Source of the DNA: JASLCR01 sp046462475
Lineage (GTDB): Bacteria > Patescibacteriota > Saccharimonadia > Saccharimonadales > Saccharimonadaceae
Direction: 5' to 3'
Assembly (NCBI GenBank): GCA_046462475.1
Contig: JBKGVB010000033.1
Coordinates: 8,151 to 72,150 of the forward strand
Length of the DNA stretch: 64,000 nucleotides
Made by a program: the position numbers and the translations under genes. A model generated the notes under the pieces. That model saw only the letters and a list, made by a program, of their open reading frames with translations. It was not told the DNA's origin and made no database searches. Positions 44,436-53,414 of this stretch are shown in pieces (the stretch's first letter is position 1; each line of letters starts with the position of its first letter).

Positions 44436-44819
44436 ATGGCTATCCATTCAATCCTTGTTATCGAAGACGACCGCTTCATCGGCGAGATGTATGTTCGCGC
44501 GCTGCGCAAAGTCGGCTATGAAGTCGACTGGATGGTCGACGGCAACGACGGTCTTGTCGCCGCACGCAATAAGCCCTACGACGTCATCTTGCTCGATGTC
44601 ATGCTCCCAGAGCGACGAGGGTCGGAGATTCTCGATGCGCTGCGTGGCGGAAAAGAAGACTTGATCCCAAATACCAAAGTTGTCGTCCTGACTAATTTTG
44701 AGCAAGACGATGAGTCGCGCATGGCAATGGAAAAAAATGCCGACGGATATTTGATCAAGGCGGAAATAACGCCAAAGAAGTTACTCGAAATTATCGAAGA
44801 GCTTGATCAGCCGGCATAA
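44436..44819 (+). CDS. Single-domain response regulator
   Basis: 127 residues, a bare receiver domain: acidic pair Glu10-Asp11-Asp12, phospho-acceptor Asp54 in VILLDVMLP, Thr in VVLTNF near 86, and Lys in YLIKAE near 106. No output domain follows. Such proteins act by protein-protein contact or as phosphate relays. TATAAT ends 6 nt before the ATG, so it has its own leaderless promoter behind the kinase gene. Confidence 0.94.
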   Translation: MAIHSILVIEDDRFIGEMYVRALRKVGYEVDWMVDGNDGLVAARNKPYDVILLDVMLPERRGSEILDALRGGKEDLIPNTKVVVLTNFEQDDESRMAMEKNADGYLIKAEITPKKLLEIIEELDQPA

Positions 44820-44876
44820 CAAGCGAATTTACATCGTCTAACAGATATGCTAGAGTAGAAAAAGTCATCACGCCAC

Positions 44877-44951
44877 GGTCCCTTCGTCTAGTGGTTAGGA
44901 CACTGGGTTCTCATCCCAGCAACACGGGTTCGACTCCCGTAGGGATCACCA
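44877..44951 (+). tRNA. tRNA-Glu (anticodon CTC)
   Basis: A 75-nt cloverleaf: acceptor GGTCCCT/AGGGATC, discriminator A and encoded CCA; anticodon stem CTGGG/CCCAG around loop TTCTCAT (anticodon CTC, reads GAG); T arm CACGGG-TTCGACT-CCCGT. A promoter-like TATGCTAGAGT lies about 32 nt upstream. Confidence 0.97.
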
Positions 44952-44965
44952 CATTGAATAATAGA

Positions 44966-45000
44966 AAATAGACTTACCTCGAACGGTAAGTCTATTTTTA
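44966..45000 (+). terminator. Rho-independent terminator after tRNA-Glu (bidirectional)
   Basis: AAATAGACTTACC (44966-44978) pairs with GGTAAGTCTATTT (44985-44997), 13 bp around a TCGAAC loop, with T-runs on both strands. It can also end the gdx transcript coming from the other side. Confidence 0.88.
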
Positions 45001-45022
45001 TAATATTTGCACCCTTATGAGC

Positions 45023-45340
45023 TTAGCGATGGAGCGCCTTTAGCCCAATGATCCCTACAACTATCATCATCAGAAATAGGATCTTAAGTAATGAAACCGG
45101 CTCAACGCCCGTAATCATTGCGTACAAGATCGTTAGCGTTGCTCCGATACCTACCCAAATAGCATAAGACGTTCCGACAGGTAAAGTACGCATTGCATAC
45201 GCTAGGCCGATCATGCTCAATACTATTGCTATGAAGAAAATTAATGTCGGCGTTAGTTTTGTAAGTCCCGCTGATTTTCCGAGAGCTGTCGCCCAGACTG
45301 CTTCAAGTACGCCTGAGAGTATTAAGATAACCCATGCCAT
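45023..45340 (-). CDS. gdx: Guanidinium exporter of the SMR family (Gdx/SugE type)
   Basis: 105 residues from the ATG at 45340 (AAAGG lies 7 nt upstream; an ATG at 45355 touches the riboswitch). Four membrane helices. All residues that mark guanidinium exporters are in place at the positions known from Gdx: Gly10, Glu13 (central carboxylate), Trp16, Ser42, Tyr59, Ala60, Trp62, within LEAVWATALGKS and GTSYAIWVGIGA. It exchanges guanidinium for protons as a dual-topology dimer. The guanidine-III riboswitch upstream confirms the substrate independently. Confidence 0.93.
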   Translation of the reverse strand: MAWVILILSGVLEAVWATALGKSAGLTKLTPTLIFFIAIVLSMIGLAYAMRTLPVGTSYAIWVGIGATLTILYAMITGVEPVSLLKILFLMMIVVGIIGLKALHR

Positions 45341-45355
45341 ATATAAACCTTTCAT

Positions 45356-45399
45356 GGGACGTCTTTTCGATTTGCCTGGTACGTCCGCACTCGTCAGGG
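45356..45399 (-). promoter_or_regulatory. Guanidine-III riboswitch controlling gdx
   Basis: On the minus strand the segment contains the family blocks in order: CCTG-ACGAG-TGCG, GGACG-TACC, CAGG, an A-rich linker, then AAGA-CGTCC. CCTG pairs with CAGG (P1), and GGACG pairs with CGTCC (pseudoknot helix). This is the H-type pseudoknot and the ACGAG(G)UGCG/CGUACC/AAGACG sequence pattern of the guanidine-III (ykkC-III) class, with one G fewer in the first block. A GTATAA box just upstream places the aptamer at the 5' end of the mRNA. The AAAGG ribosome site lies 4 nt after it, so ligand binding probably controls translation start. Confidence 0.85.
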
Positions 45400-45506
45400 A
45401 TTTATACTCTTCATGTATGATTATCGCATATTTCGCAGGCCGCTACGCTTCATGTGTCTACCGATGCACTTTCTTCGTCCCTTTACATCTGTTATAATAT
45501 GTTGTA

Positions 45507-46910
45507 ATGAAGTACAAACGCACCAAAATGCTGGCGACGCTCGGACCAGCGACTAATTCACGTGAGCTCGTATATCAGCTCATCGAGCGAGGCGTCAATG
45601 GTTTTCGCCTTAATTTTAGCCATGGCAGCTACGAAGAGCGCGACCAGCAGATCACTTGGATTCGCGAGTGCTCCAAGGAACTGCAAAAGCCAGTGGCGAT
45701 TCTGCAAGATTTGCAGGGACCAAAAATTCGCCTCGGCGCATTCGATGGCACACATCCTGTCAAAAAAGACGAGGAATGGACACTTGTCTTTGACCAGCCA
45801 ACCGACATCGATGCCAAGCGCGTCGAAGTACAGTACGATCTGAGCGAGAAGATGCAGTCAGGCGAGCGCCTCTATATCTTTGACGGAAAAATCCGCACCG
45901 AAGTCACTCATGTAACCTCGCGCGAAGTAACGATTCGCATTCTCAACGACGGTGTCATTATGCAAAAGAAAGGTATTAATGTACCAGACACCAACTTTGG
46001 TGGCGATATTTTAACTCCAAAAGATCTACGCGACATCGACTATGGGGCGGGACAGGACATCGACTATGTCGCCCTCAGCTTTGTGCAGTCGGCAGAAGAC
46101 ATCACAACCTTGCGTCAACTGCTTGTAGAAAAAGGCTCGACTGCGCAGATCATCGCCAAAGTTGAGACAAAAGCAGCGATCGAAGATATCGAGCTGAAGA
46201 AGATTGTCGAACAATCTGACGGCGTCATGGTAGCACGCGGCGACCTCGCCGTAGAAGTCAGCCCCGAAGTCGTGCCGGTCATCCAGCGCAAGATCATCTC
46301 ACTATGCCAGGAGTATGGCAAACTTAGCATCGTCGCCACACAAATGATGGCCAGCATGGTTGACGCGCCAGAACCAACTCGTGCAGAAGTAAGCGACGTC
46401 GCGACTGCCGTAATTTCTGGTGCAGACTGTGTCATGCTGAGCGATGAAACGGCAAATGGTAGCTATCCACTCGAGACAGTCACCCACATGAAAAAGGTGA
46501 TTATGTACACCCAGGAAGCGCTTCCGGTCGACGTGACAAAATCCCACGATGAATCAACCAAGCAAACAGCCATCAGTGCCGCAGCTGTTAGTCTCGCTGG
46601 ACATATTCATGCTACGGCGATTGTCGCTGAGACAAAGAGCGGCAATACAGCCGTCAGTATTGCATCGCAGCGTCCAGCCATGCCAATCATCTCCGTCACA
46701 AGCAATCCGCGCGTCTCACAGCAACTTGCACTTATGTATGCAAACAAAAGCTTCTGCAGGCCAGATGGAGAAAAAGCCGGCTGGGAACTTGCCAAAAATC
46801 TTCGCGAATCAGGCTATCTTTCAGAAGGAGATACAATCGTTCTTGTCTCTGGTAAACAACCGGGTCTCATCGGCGGCACCGACACAATTCGTGTCCGTGT
46901 CCTAAATTAG
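45507..46910 (+). CDS. pyk: Pyruvate kinase
   Basis: 467 residues; converts phosphoenolpyruvate and ADP to pyruvate and ATP. Signatures: KMLATLGPATNS (about 7-18), GFRLNFSHG (about 32-40), LQDLQGPKIRLG (about 66-77), the K+/Mg2+ segment AKVETKAAIEDI (about 217) and GVMVARGDLAVEV (about 238-250), then VATQMMASM and TRAEVSDVATAV near 290. The C-terminal domain is complete. TATAAT ends 8 nt before the ATG (leaderless). In an organism with no respiratory genes in view this is a main ATP source. Confidence 0.96.
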   Translation: MKYKRTKMLATLGPATNSRELVYQLIERGVNGFRLNFSHGSYEERDQQITWIRECSKELQKPVAILQDLQGPKIRLGAFDGTHPVKKDEEWTLVFDQPTDIDAKRVEVQYDLSEKMQSGERLYIFDGKIRTEVTHVTSREVTIRILNDGVIMQKKGINVPDTNFGGDILTPKDLRDIDYGAGQDIDYVALSFVQSAEDITTLRQLLVEKGSTAQIIAKVETKAAIEDIELKKIVEQSDGVMVARGDLAVEVSPEVVPVIQRKIISLCQEYGKLSIVATQMMASMVDAPEPTRAEVSDVATAVISGADCVMLSDETANGSYPLETVTHMKKVIMYTQEALPVDVTKSHDESTKQTAISAAAVSLAGHIHATAIVAETKSGNTAVSIASQRPAMPIISVTSNPRVSQQLALMYANKSFCRPDGEKAGWELAKNLRESGYLSEGDTIVLVSGKQPGLIGGTDTIRVRVLN

Positions 46911-46985
46911 CCCGACGCATTTCAGCCTTCGTTCAGTAAATCTTCGTACAGTTACGTTCATATCAATCTAAACAAGGAACAATGA

Positions 46986-48407
46986 ATGAACGTCTTTTCA
47001 CGAGGAGTCCGAAATGCTTTCAGAAATGGCATCAGGACGTTTTCAATCGTCATCATTTTAGGCATTAGCGTAGGACTAGCACTGGTCATGCTAGTCGCAC
47101 GCTCGGCCGTTGAAGCAAAAATAAGCTCTGTCAAAAGCAGTATCGGCACGACAATCAGTATCTCGCCAGCTGGCTTTACTCCTGGCAGTAGCGCCAATAA
47201 CGCGCTCACGACTAATGAACTGGCGAAAGTAACATCACTCGCACATGTTTCGAGCGTCACAGAAAACCTCACTGATCGGCTATCGACCACCGGATCATCA
47301 ACCCCAAGCTTTGGCTTCGGGCGTAACGGTTCATCCAGCACAGAAAACTCAACCACTAGTCTCAAGTCACCAGTGACACTCGATAGCAATAGCTCAGGAC
47401 GCCGCATCTTTGTTTCTGGAGGCGAGGGAACAACGGCACCAGCAAACTTTAGTCTGCCGATTTCTTTCCTCGGAACGACCACTCCAAATACGATTAACGG
47501 CAGCCCGATTACTATCAAAAGTGGCAAAACTATCGATGGTAGCTCAGACACAAATAACGCACTGATCAGTTCTAGTATGGCTAGTAAAAATAGCCTAAAA
47601 GTCGGCTCAACATTCACTGCCTATAAAACAACCCTCACCGTTGCCGGCATTTTTACAAGTGATAGTCAAAGCACAAATGACACGGTAGTTCTTGCACTGC
47701 CAAGCCTCCAACGTTTAAGCGGACAGTCTGGTGTTATCACTAGTGCAACGGCGACAGTCGATTCGCTCGATAATCTCTCCTCTGCAACAGCTGCCACAAA
47801 AAATGCCCTTGACTCGAGCGCGGATGTCACAAGCTCAGAAGAGCAAGCCAACAATACCGTTGCGCCGCTCAATGGTGTCAAAACCGTCACGCTTTACAGT
47901 ATGATCGGTGCGCTCATTGCCGGCTCTGTCATTATCCTTCTGACGATGATGATGATCGTTCGCGAGCGTCGTCGCGAGATTGGTGTCATGAAAGCAATTG
48001 GCAGCTCAAACCTCAAAACGATGGTGCAGTTTATGACCGAATCAGTGACCCTAACAGCGCTTGGACTGGTCGTTGGCTTAGCCATCGCGGTCACATGCGC
48101 CTCACCAATCACTAGCGCGCTTGTCTCAAATAGCACCTCGTCGTCAAGTCAATCATCAGCAGTACCCGGCCAGCCTTCACAGGGCATGCGAGGAGAAGCT
48201 GGCACGGGCGGCAGAGGATTCGGTGGCGACTTTGGACGTTTCGCCGGACAAGGTGCAACAAATCTCAAAAATATCCAAGCAACTGTTGGTTGGAGCACAC
48301 TTGGCTACGGTATCCTAGTCGCACTAGTGATTGCCGTTATCGGTAGTGCCGTCCCGGCATACTTTATCAGCAGAATTCGTCCATCGGACGTTATTAGGGC
48401 AGAATAG
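46986..48407 (+). CDS. ABC transporter permease, MacB/FtsX type
   Basis: 473 residues. One N-terminal membrane helix (about 20-40), a large extracytoplasmic region (about 45-300) with Ser/Thr/Asn-rich loops, then three membrane helices (about 305-330, 355-378 and 448-470): the MacB topology. The last loop contains a Gly/Ser/Gln-rich insert (SSSQSSAVPGQPSQ then GEAGTGGRGFGG). An AAGGAAC ribosome site lies 4 nt before the ATG. The ATPase gene follows after 9 nt. Substrate unknown; mechanotransmission-type exporters move peptides or lipoproteins, or sense envelope stress. Confidence 0.9.
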   Translation: MNVFSRGVRNAFRNGIRTFSIVIILGISVGLALVMLVARSAVEAKISSVKSSIGTTISISPAGFTPGSSANNALTTNELAKVTSLAHVSSVTENLTDRLSTTGSSTPSFGFGRNGSSSTENSTTSLKSPVTLDSNSSGRRIFVSGGEGTTAPANFSLPISFLGTTTPNTINGSPITIKSGKTIDGSSDTNNALISSSMASKNSLKVGSTFTAYKTTLTVAGIFTSDSQSTNDTVVLALPSLQRLSGQSGVITSATATVDSLDNLSSATAATKNALDSSADVTSSEEQANNTVAPLNGVKTVTLYSMIGALIAGSVIILLTMMMIVRERRREIGVMKAIGSSNLKTMVQFMTESVTLTALGLVVGLAIAVTCASPITSALVSNSTSSSSQSSAVPGQPSQGMRGEAGTGGRGFGGDFGRFAGQGATNLKNIQATVGWSTLGYGILVALVIAVIGSAVPAYFISRIRPSDVIRAE

Positions 48408-48416
48408 GAGACCATT

Positions 48417-49100
48417 ATGTTACAAGTTACGAATCTACAAAGAACTTTCGGCAGTGGCGACACAAAGGTTGAAGCAGTCAAAGATATCTCATTTACAGTT
48501 GGTGATGGTGAGTTTGTATCGATCATAGGCAAGAGTGGCAGCGGGAAGTCGACCTTACTAGGCCTCCTTGGCGCGCTCGATAAACCGACCGATGGCTCCA
48601 TCATCGTAGGAGAAAAAGACATCACAAAGCTACACGACAGTGCACTGATTCGCTACCGCTCAAAAAAGATTGGCTTCGTATTCCAAAACTATAATTTAAT
48701 TCCAAATCTCACCGCACTCGAAAACGTCATGCTATCTATGGAGTTTGCTGGAGTTAGCAAGCAAGAACGCAAAAGTCGAGCAGGCGAATTACTCGATCAG
48801 GTTGGCATCGAAGGAATCAAGCAAGATAGAAAGCCAGGCAAACTAAGTGGCGGAGAGCAGCAGCGTGTCTCAATCGCTCGCGCACTCGCCAACAAGCCTT
48901 CACTCATCCTTGCCGATGAACCGACAGGCAACCTCGACAGTCAAACTGGAGAAATGATCTTCAATCTTCTGCACGATCTTTCACGAAGCGAAAATACAAC
49001 CATTGTCGTCGTCACACACGACCTCGACATCGCAGGACGGACCGACGCAACTTTCCGCCTTGCTGATGGTAAGCTCAAAAACAAAAATAAGCGGCGCTAA
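48417..49100 (+). CDS. ABC transporter ATPase, MacB/LolD type
   Basis: 227 residues. Walker A GKSGSGKST (about 37-45), Q-loop VFQNYNLIPNLTALENV (about 88-104), signature LSGGEQQRVSIARAL (about 139-153), Walker B LILADEPTGNLD (about 160-171) and the His switch VVTHDLD (about 193). The NLIPNLTALENV and DEPTGNLDS motifs are typical of the MacB/LolD/FtsE branch. AGGAG lies 6 nt before the ATG. It is the partner of the permease directly upstream. Confidence 0.95.
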   Translation: MLQVTNLQRTFGSGDTKVEAVKDISFTVGDGEFVSIIGKSGSGKSTLLGLLGALDKPTDGSIIVGEKDITKLHDSALIRYRSKKIGFVFQNYNLIPNLTALENVMLSMEFAGVSKQERKSRAGELLDQVGIEGIKQDRKPGKLSGGEQQRVSIARALANKPSLILADEPTGNLDSQTGEMIFNLLHDLSRSENTTIVVVTHDLDIAGRTDATFRLADGKLKNKNKRR

Positions 49101-50245
49101 GAAACTAGTCGTAGCGGTAGAGAAGTAGCGGTCTGGTTCTTCCACACATAAGCCTCTTCATCCGCAGTCATATTCACAGATCGGCCGCCATCAGTTACTT
49201 CCAAGTAGCGCTCGATACGGCCGATTTGGAGCATATGCGAGGCAGGATTCAATAGACTGGCGTGAATACCCCCGCGCACATGCTTCGTCAATATATGTGG
49301 ATGTCCTTCAAATCGCTGCTTCCAAACTTCAGGCCACGACATACCATCATGCCCATACAAGACCACATGCCCGCGAGCATCACGCGGCAACAGCTGATTT
49401 GCCTCAGCCCCAGCAGCAAGTGCTGGCATTGCGCCAACAATCGAACCCAGCACAAAATTAGGTTCGCCCGATAGGGTTGATACGATACTGCCACCATGTC
49501 CTTGGCGTATCATACTCAGTAGTGCAAGTGAGCCAAGCCCAACCTCGGTACCCATCCATGTCAAGAACCGTGGAATATCTTTAACCTCTAGTTTGTCCGG
49601 TACACACGGTGCTTTTATATCCATATAGGCAAGCTCAAGTCCATATGCCTTAGCGTAGATATGCTGGCGCAAGGCCTTCATCGCCGCCCGTGAGTCACCG
49701 ATCACATATTGCCTACGAGGAAGTTCATAGTTCTTTGTTAGTTGATCAATAATTAGCTCCTCAGATTGTGCAGTCTTCGCAAGTGAAGTCTTTTGCGCCG
49801 TCAAGAATGTCTCTGGAAGCGACAGTAATCTGTCGACGTATGGTAAATGTTGATTGCCCGAATGTTCAGCACCAATCCGTATTACAGGCGTACCGGTCCG
49901 TTCGACAACCCTATGAGCGCGCGGGCGCACATAGCCATCATTATCTGTCGTCCAGGCCGCCCCATCAGTAACAACAAGATCTACATCCGTTTCATCAGGC
50001 AAGTCCAATCGAATATCACGCCAGATACTATCGTTTGTCCGAACTACCAGCACAACTTCACGACCAAATTTTGTTGCACGCTCATCGACGACTCGTATTT
50101 CATCGACATCAAGTCCATCGAAGAAGGGAGCTTCTTCATATCGTCCATCATCCACTTCGACATCGCGCCATACAGCACCGGCACGCCGCTCTAAAACCTC
50201 ATTTGAGGGAAGTACCTTTTCAAACGTGTCACGAATCTGTTTCAT
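49097..50245 (-). CDS. Uncharacterised protein, possible alpha/beta hydrolase
   Basis: 382 residues without membrane helices. The N-terminal 110 residues are acidic and beta-rich. From about 120 the chain reads like an alpha/beta fold: VIRIGAEHSG, then a nucleophile-elbow-like VIGDSRAAM (Ser185), an aspartate-containing MDIKAP strand end, and GGIHASLLNP near 335 with a possible catalytic His. None of this fixes a family. AAGGGAC lies 4 nt before the ATG. The stop overlaps the ABC ATPase stop by 4 nt (convergent). Confidence 0.75.
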   Translation of the reverse strand: MKQIRDTFEKVLPSNEVLERRAGAVWRDVEVDDGRYEEAPFFDGLDVDEIRVVDERATKFGREVVLVVRTNDSIWRDIRLDLPDETDVDLVVTDGAAWTTDNDGYVRPRAHRVVERTGTPVIRIGAEHSGNQHLPYVDRLLSLPETFLTAQKTSLAKTAQSEELIIDQLTKNYELPRRQYVIGDSRAAMKALRQHIYAKAYGLELAYMDIKAPCVPDKLEVKDIPRFLTWMGTEVGLGSLALLSMIRQGHGGSIVSTLSGEPNFVLGSIVGAMPALAAGAEANQLLPRDARGHVVLYGHDGMSWPEVWKQRFEGHPHILTKHVRGGIHASLLNPASHMLQIGRIERYLEVTDGGRSVNMTADEEAYVWKNQTATSLPLRLVS

Positions 50246-50413
50246 GTTTGTCCCTTGGTAGTCCTTAGTGTCCTCAGCATACGCCCGCCGCTGCAGAAAA
50301 ACAATAGCTTTTTAGATACATTTCGGGCATAATGAAGAAAAAGTGAAATAGGGGGCAATATCTCACCATTACCACTGACACGGTTTTGGCACCGACGTAT
50401 TACCGAAGCGGCC

Positions 50414-52435
50414 ATGGTCGTTGCGGCGATTGTTGTTGTACTTTATTTTTTGCCATACCTTGATAGCCTTGGACCGATCTCAAAATCGCTCATCATACCT
50501 GATTGGGGGGCGATCCTTGCGGCCGTAACTTTTAGCTTCGGATTTCTCAGTTATTTATTTGCCCCACGAAAGTACATCTTTCCGACAGCCTTGAGTGTCT
50601 ATTTATTGCTTGGCGCTACCACCGCAGAGCTCATCTTTGCCACGGGTGGTACACACTCATCATTTGTAGGCTTGTGGCTTGCTGTTGCAGTATTTGCCAG
50701 TGTATTTGGCTGGTGGGGAGTTGCACCTCTCGCGCTGATTACGCTTGGGTACGATGCCTATCTCTTTATAGAGAAACATCCGTCACTTGTCAGCCTACTC
50801 CTTGCGCTCATCATTGGCTTGGCTCCTCTCGTTGTTAGCTATATCATTTTTCACATCAAGGCCAAAGGGCCAAACGAAGACAAAGCCTTCAACGACCTTG
50901 CAAGCGAGCTAAGCCAGGTCAGCAACAAGTCAGATGTCGTTATTAACGCCATTGGAGACGGGGTAATCGCGCTCAATTCCAAGGGTGTGATCGAGCTCAT
51001 TAATCCAGCAGCGCAACATATCATTGGATGGGGCACCTCCGATGCGGTCGGCCTTGACTACAAATCCGTACTCAAACTCAGCGACAAAGAAGATAAGCCA
51101 CTCACTACAGCTAACGATCCTATAGAACACGTACTGGGCGTCAATAGCGAAATCCACACAAAAGAGTTTTTCGTCACAACGGGGGGCGGGAAGCGGCTAT
51201 TACTCTCACTCGTAGTGTCACCGATCGGGCAGCCGGGCGAGGGTGTTATTGTGGTATTCCAAGATATTACGCGTGAATCAGCCGAAGAACGCGAGCAGGC
51301 TGAATTTATATCGACAGCCAGCCATGAGATGCGCACGCCAGTCGCAAGTATCGAAGGCTACTTGGGTCTAGCCCTTAATCCAAACACCGCTCAGATAGAC
51401 GAGAAAGCGCGCGACTTCATAGAGAAGGCGCACGCCTCCGCCCAGCACCTTGGCCGACTCTTCCAGGACCTGCTCGATGTGTCAAAAGCAGAAGATGGCC
51501 GCCTGTCGAATCACCCTGGCGTCGTAGACGTTGTTGATTATATCGGAGACATCGCTGAAGGCCTAAGGCCAAAAGCACAAGAAAAGGGCCTTACGCTTCT
51601 CTATAAGCCCGCTCCGGACGGCAATGACAAAGGTGACAGCCGTATCATCTCGCCAGTGTATTATGCCAATGTTGACAACGACCACTTGCGCGAAGTAGTC
51701 GCCAATCTCGTTGAAAATGCCATCAAATACACGCTAAAGGGCGATGTAGTCGTGGACGTGACAGGCGACGAAGAGCATGTCACGATAAGCATCAAGGACA
51801 GTGGTATTGGCATCGCCCCTGAAGACATGCCTCACTTGTTCCAAAAGTTCTACCGTGTCGACAACTCTGCTACACGTGAAATCGGCGGCACCGGCCTCGG
51901 CCTCTATCTATGCCGTCGACTAGCGGAAGTAATGGGTGGACGCATCTGGCTTGATAGCGAATTTGGAAAGGGAAGTACGTTCTATCTGGAACTCCCACGC
52001 CTTGCTCAAGAAGAAGCAATGCATATGATTGATGCCCAGGGTGACATCTCGCCTGAATCAATGATCACTAACGAACACGGAACTATACTTGCAGACCCAA
52101 CTCAAGGAATAACCGATACTGCCGACTCTGTCACGGAAGATATCAGCTCGATGCCACCAGTTCAAGTGGCGCAGGCAGCTCCCGCACAAGCACCGCCCGT
52201 CCAGATACCTATTTCTGTGCCTGAAATTACCATCCCCACGCCCGTCGCACCACAGCCACCTATGGCAGCACCTGTCGTCCAACAGCCAGCACCGGCACCT
52301 GTAGCCCCACCGACACTTGCGGCTATTGAGCAAAATCCCGCGTCATATCTTCCGCCAACACCAGCTGCACGATCAGCGAGTATCCAAATTCCAACTCGCC
52401 AAAATCCACAGAATCAAGATCAACCAAAAATCTAG
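50414..52435 (+). CDS. Membrane histidine kinase with PAS domain and Pro/Ala-rich tail
   Basis: 673 residues from the ATG at 50414. The frame stays open back to 50336, and AGGGGG at 50350-50355 precedes in-frame ATC/ATA codons, so an unusual upstream start is possible (it would add ISPLPLTRFWHRRITEAA). Five to six membrane helices (about 1-150), PAS domain (about 175-290), H-box TASHEMRTP with His304, N-box LVENAIKY near 435, KDSGIGIAPED near 460, GGTGLGLYLCRRLAEVMGG near 490. Residues 575-673 are a Pro/Ala/Gln low-complexity tail. The partner regulator follows after 36 nt and carries a tail of the same kind. Confidence 0.92.
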   Translation: MVVAAIVVVLYFLPYLDSLGPISKSLIIPDWGAILAAVTFSFGFLSYLFAPRKYIFPTALSVYLLLGATTAELIFATGGTHSSFVGLWLAVAVFASVFGWWGVAPLALITLGYDAYLFIEKHPSLVSLLLALIIGLAPLVVSYIIFHIKAKGPNEDKAFNDLASELSQVSNKSDVVINAIGDGVIALNSKGVIELINPAAQHIIGWGTSDAVGLDYKSVLKLSDKEDKPLTTANDPIEHVLGVNSEIHTKEFFVTTGGGKRLLLSLVVSPIGQPGEGVIVVFQDITRESAEEREQAEFISTASHEMRTPVASIEGYLGLALNPNTAQIDEKARDFIEKAHASAQHLGRLFQDLLDVSKAEDGRLSNHPGVVDVVDYIGDIAEGLRPKAQEKGLTLLYKPAPDGNDKGDSRIISPVYYANVDNDHLREVVANLVENAIKYTLKGDVVVDVTGDEEHVTISIKDSGIGIAPEDMPHLFQKFYRVDNSATREIGGTGLGLYLCRRLAEVMGGRIWLDSEFGKGSTFYLELPRLAQEEAMHMIDAQGDISPESMITNEHGTILADPTQGITDTADSVTEDISSMPPVQVAQAAPAQAPPVQIPISVPEITIPTPVAPQPPMAAPVVQQPAPAPVAPPTLAAIEQNPASYLPPTPAARSASIQIPTRQNPQNQDQPKI

Positions 52436-52471
52436 TATTTTTAAAAGTGCTTATGGTACACTAGGGGTAAC

Positions 52472-53380
52472 ATGACTAAAATATTACTGGTCGAAGATGA
52501 TAAAAGTCTTCGTGAGATTTACGGAGTTCGATTGCTTGCTGAAGGCTACGATATTGTATCGGCGGGCGATGGGGAAGAAGCGCTGGCTATGGCTATCAAG
52601 GACCGTCCTGCTCTCATCGTCTCAGATGTTATGATGCCAAAGATTTCCGGCTTCGATATGCTCGATATCTTGCGTTCGACCACCGAGACAAAAGACATTA
52701 AAGTCATTATGATGACCGCTCTTTCGTCTGAAGACCAACGAAAACGAGGCGAGCAGCTCGGCGCCGATCGTTATCTCGTAAAGTCTCAGGTAGGCATCGA
52801 GGATGTCGTTCGTGCTGTTCACGAAGTACTTGGTGATTCACCGGTTCCAAGCTCTACACCATTTGGATCATCATCTCCAGTACCAGCTACACCTGCTCCG
52901 GCACCACAAGCATCAGGCATTGCCGCTGGCGCTCGTCCAGCAGCACCGACAGCACCAGCACCGCGTCCAGCAGCTCCCGCAAGCCCTGCTGCCGCACAAC
53001 CTCAGCCAACCACAGGGTTGCCACAGCCGACTGCGCCATTCTCGACCCCACGTCCAGGGAGCGGCAATAGTCTTGCCGATCGCGTCATTCAGCCGATATC
53101 TCAATCAGATCCGGATGCAACACCAGTTGCAGACCTTATTGCAAAAGAACTTTCCGGTGACACTAACCCACCAGCGCCTTTTGCGGCACCTGCAGCTCCG
53201 GTCCCATCGATGCCTCAGACTCAGACTCCGGTCGCCCCACAACAGCCAGCACCAGCACCGGCTCCAACCCCTACACCTATAGCGACTCCACCTCAGACAC
53301 CCGCGCCGACTCCATCACCACAGCCAAGCAATCCTAATCCGCTTCCACCACTCACGCCTCCGCAACCACCAGCGGCCTAA
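52472..53380 (+). CDS. Response regulator with long Pro/Ala-rich tail
   Basis: 302 residues. Receiver domain 1-122: Glu8-Asp9-Asp10, phospho-acceptor Asp52 in LIVSDVMMP, Thr in MMTALS near 82, Lys in YLVKSQ near 104. Residues 125-302 are almost entirely Pro, Ala, Thr and Gln, with one less repetitive island (SLADRVIQPISQSDPDATPV, about 203-222). No DNA-binding or enzymatic output domain is present. AGGGG lies 5 nt before the ATG. It is paired with the upstream kinase, which ends in a similar tail. Confidence 0.9.
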   Translation: MTKILLVEDDKSLREIYGVRLLAEGYDIVSAGDGEEALAMAIKDRPALIVSDVMMPKISGFDMLDILRSTTETKDIKVIMMTALSSEDQRKRGEQLGADRYLVKSQVGIEDVVRAVHEVLGDSPVPSSTPFGSSSPVPATPAPAPQASGIAAGARPAAPTAPAPRPAAPASPAAAQPQPTTGLPQPTAPFSTPRPGSGNSLADRVIQPISQSDPDATPVADLIAKELSGDTNPPAPFAAPAAPVPSMPQTQTPVAPQQPAPAPAPTPTPIATPPQTPAPTPSPQPSNPNPLPPLTPPQPPAA

Positions 53381-53414
53381 TTCTTTTAGCTTGCTCTGTT
53401 ATACTCGTATCTAG

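Noticed and set aside
52860..53380. Alternative-frame 159-codon His/Leu/Gln-rich ORF
   Set aside because: It is a frame shadow of the Pro/Ala-rich tail of the response regulator, caused by its repetitive codons.
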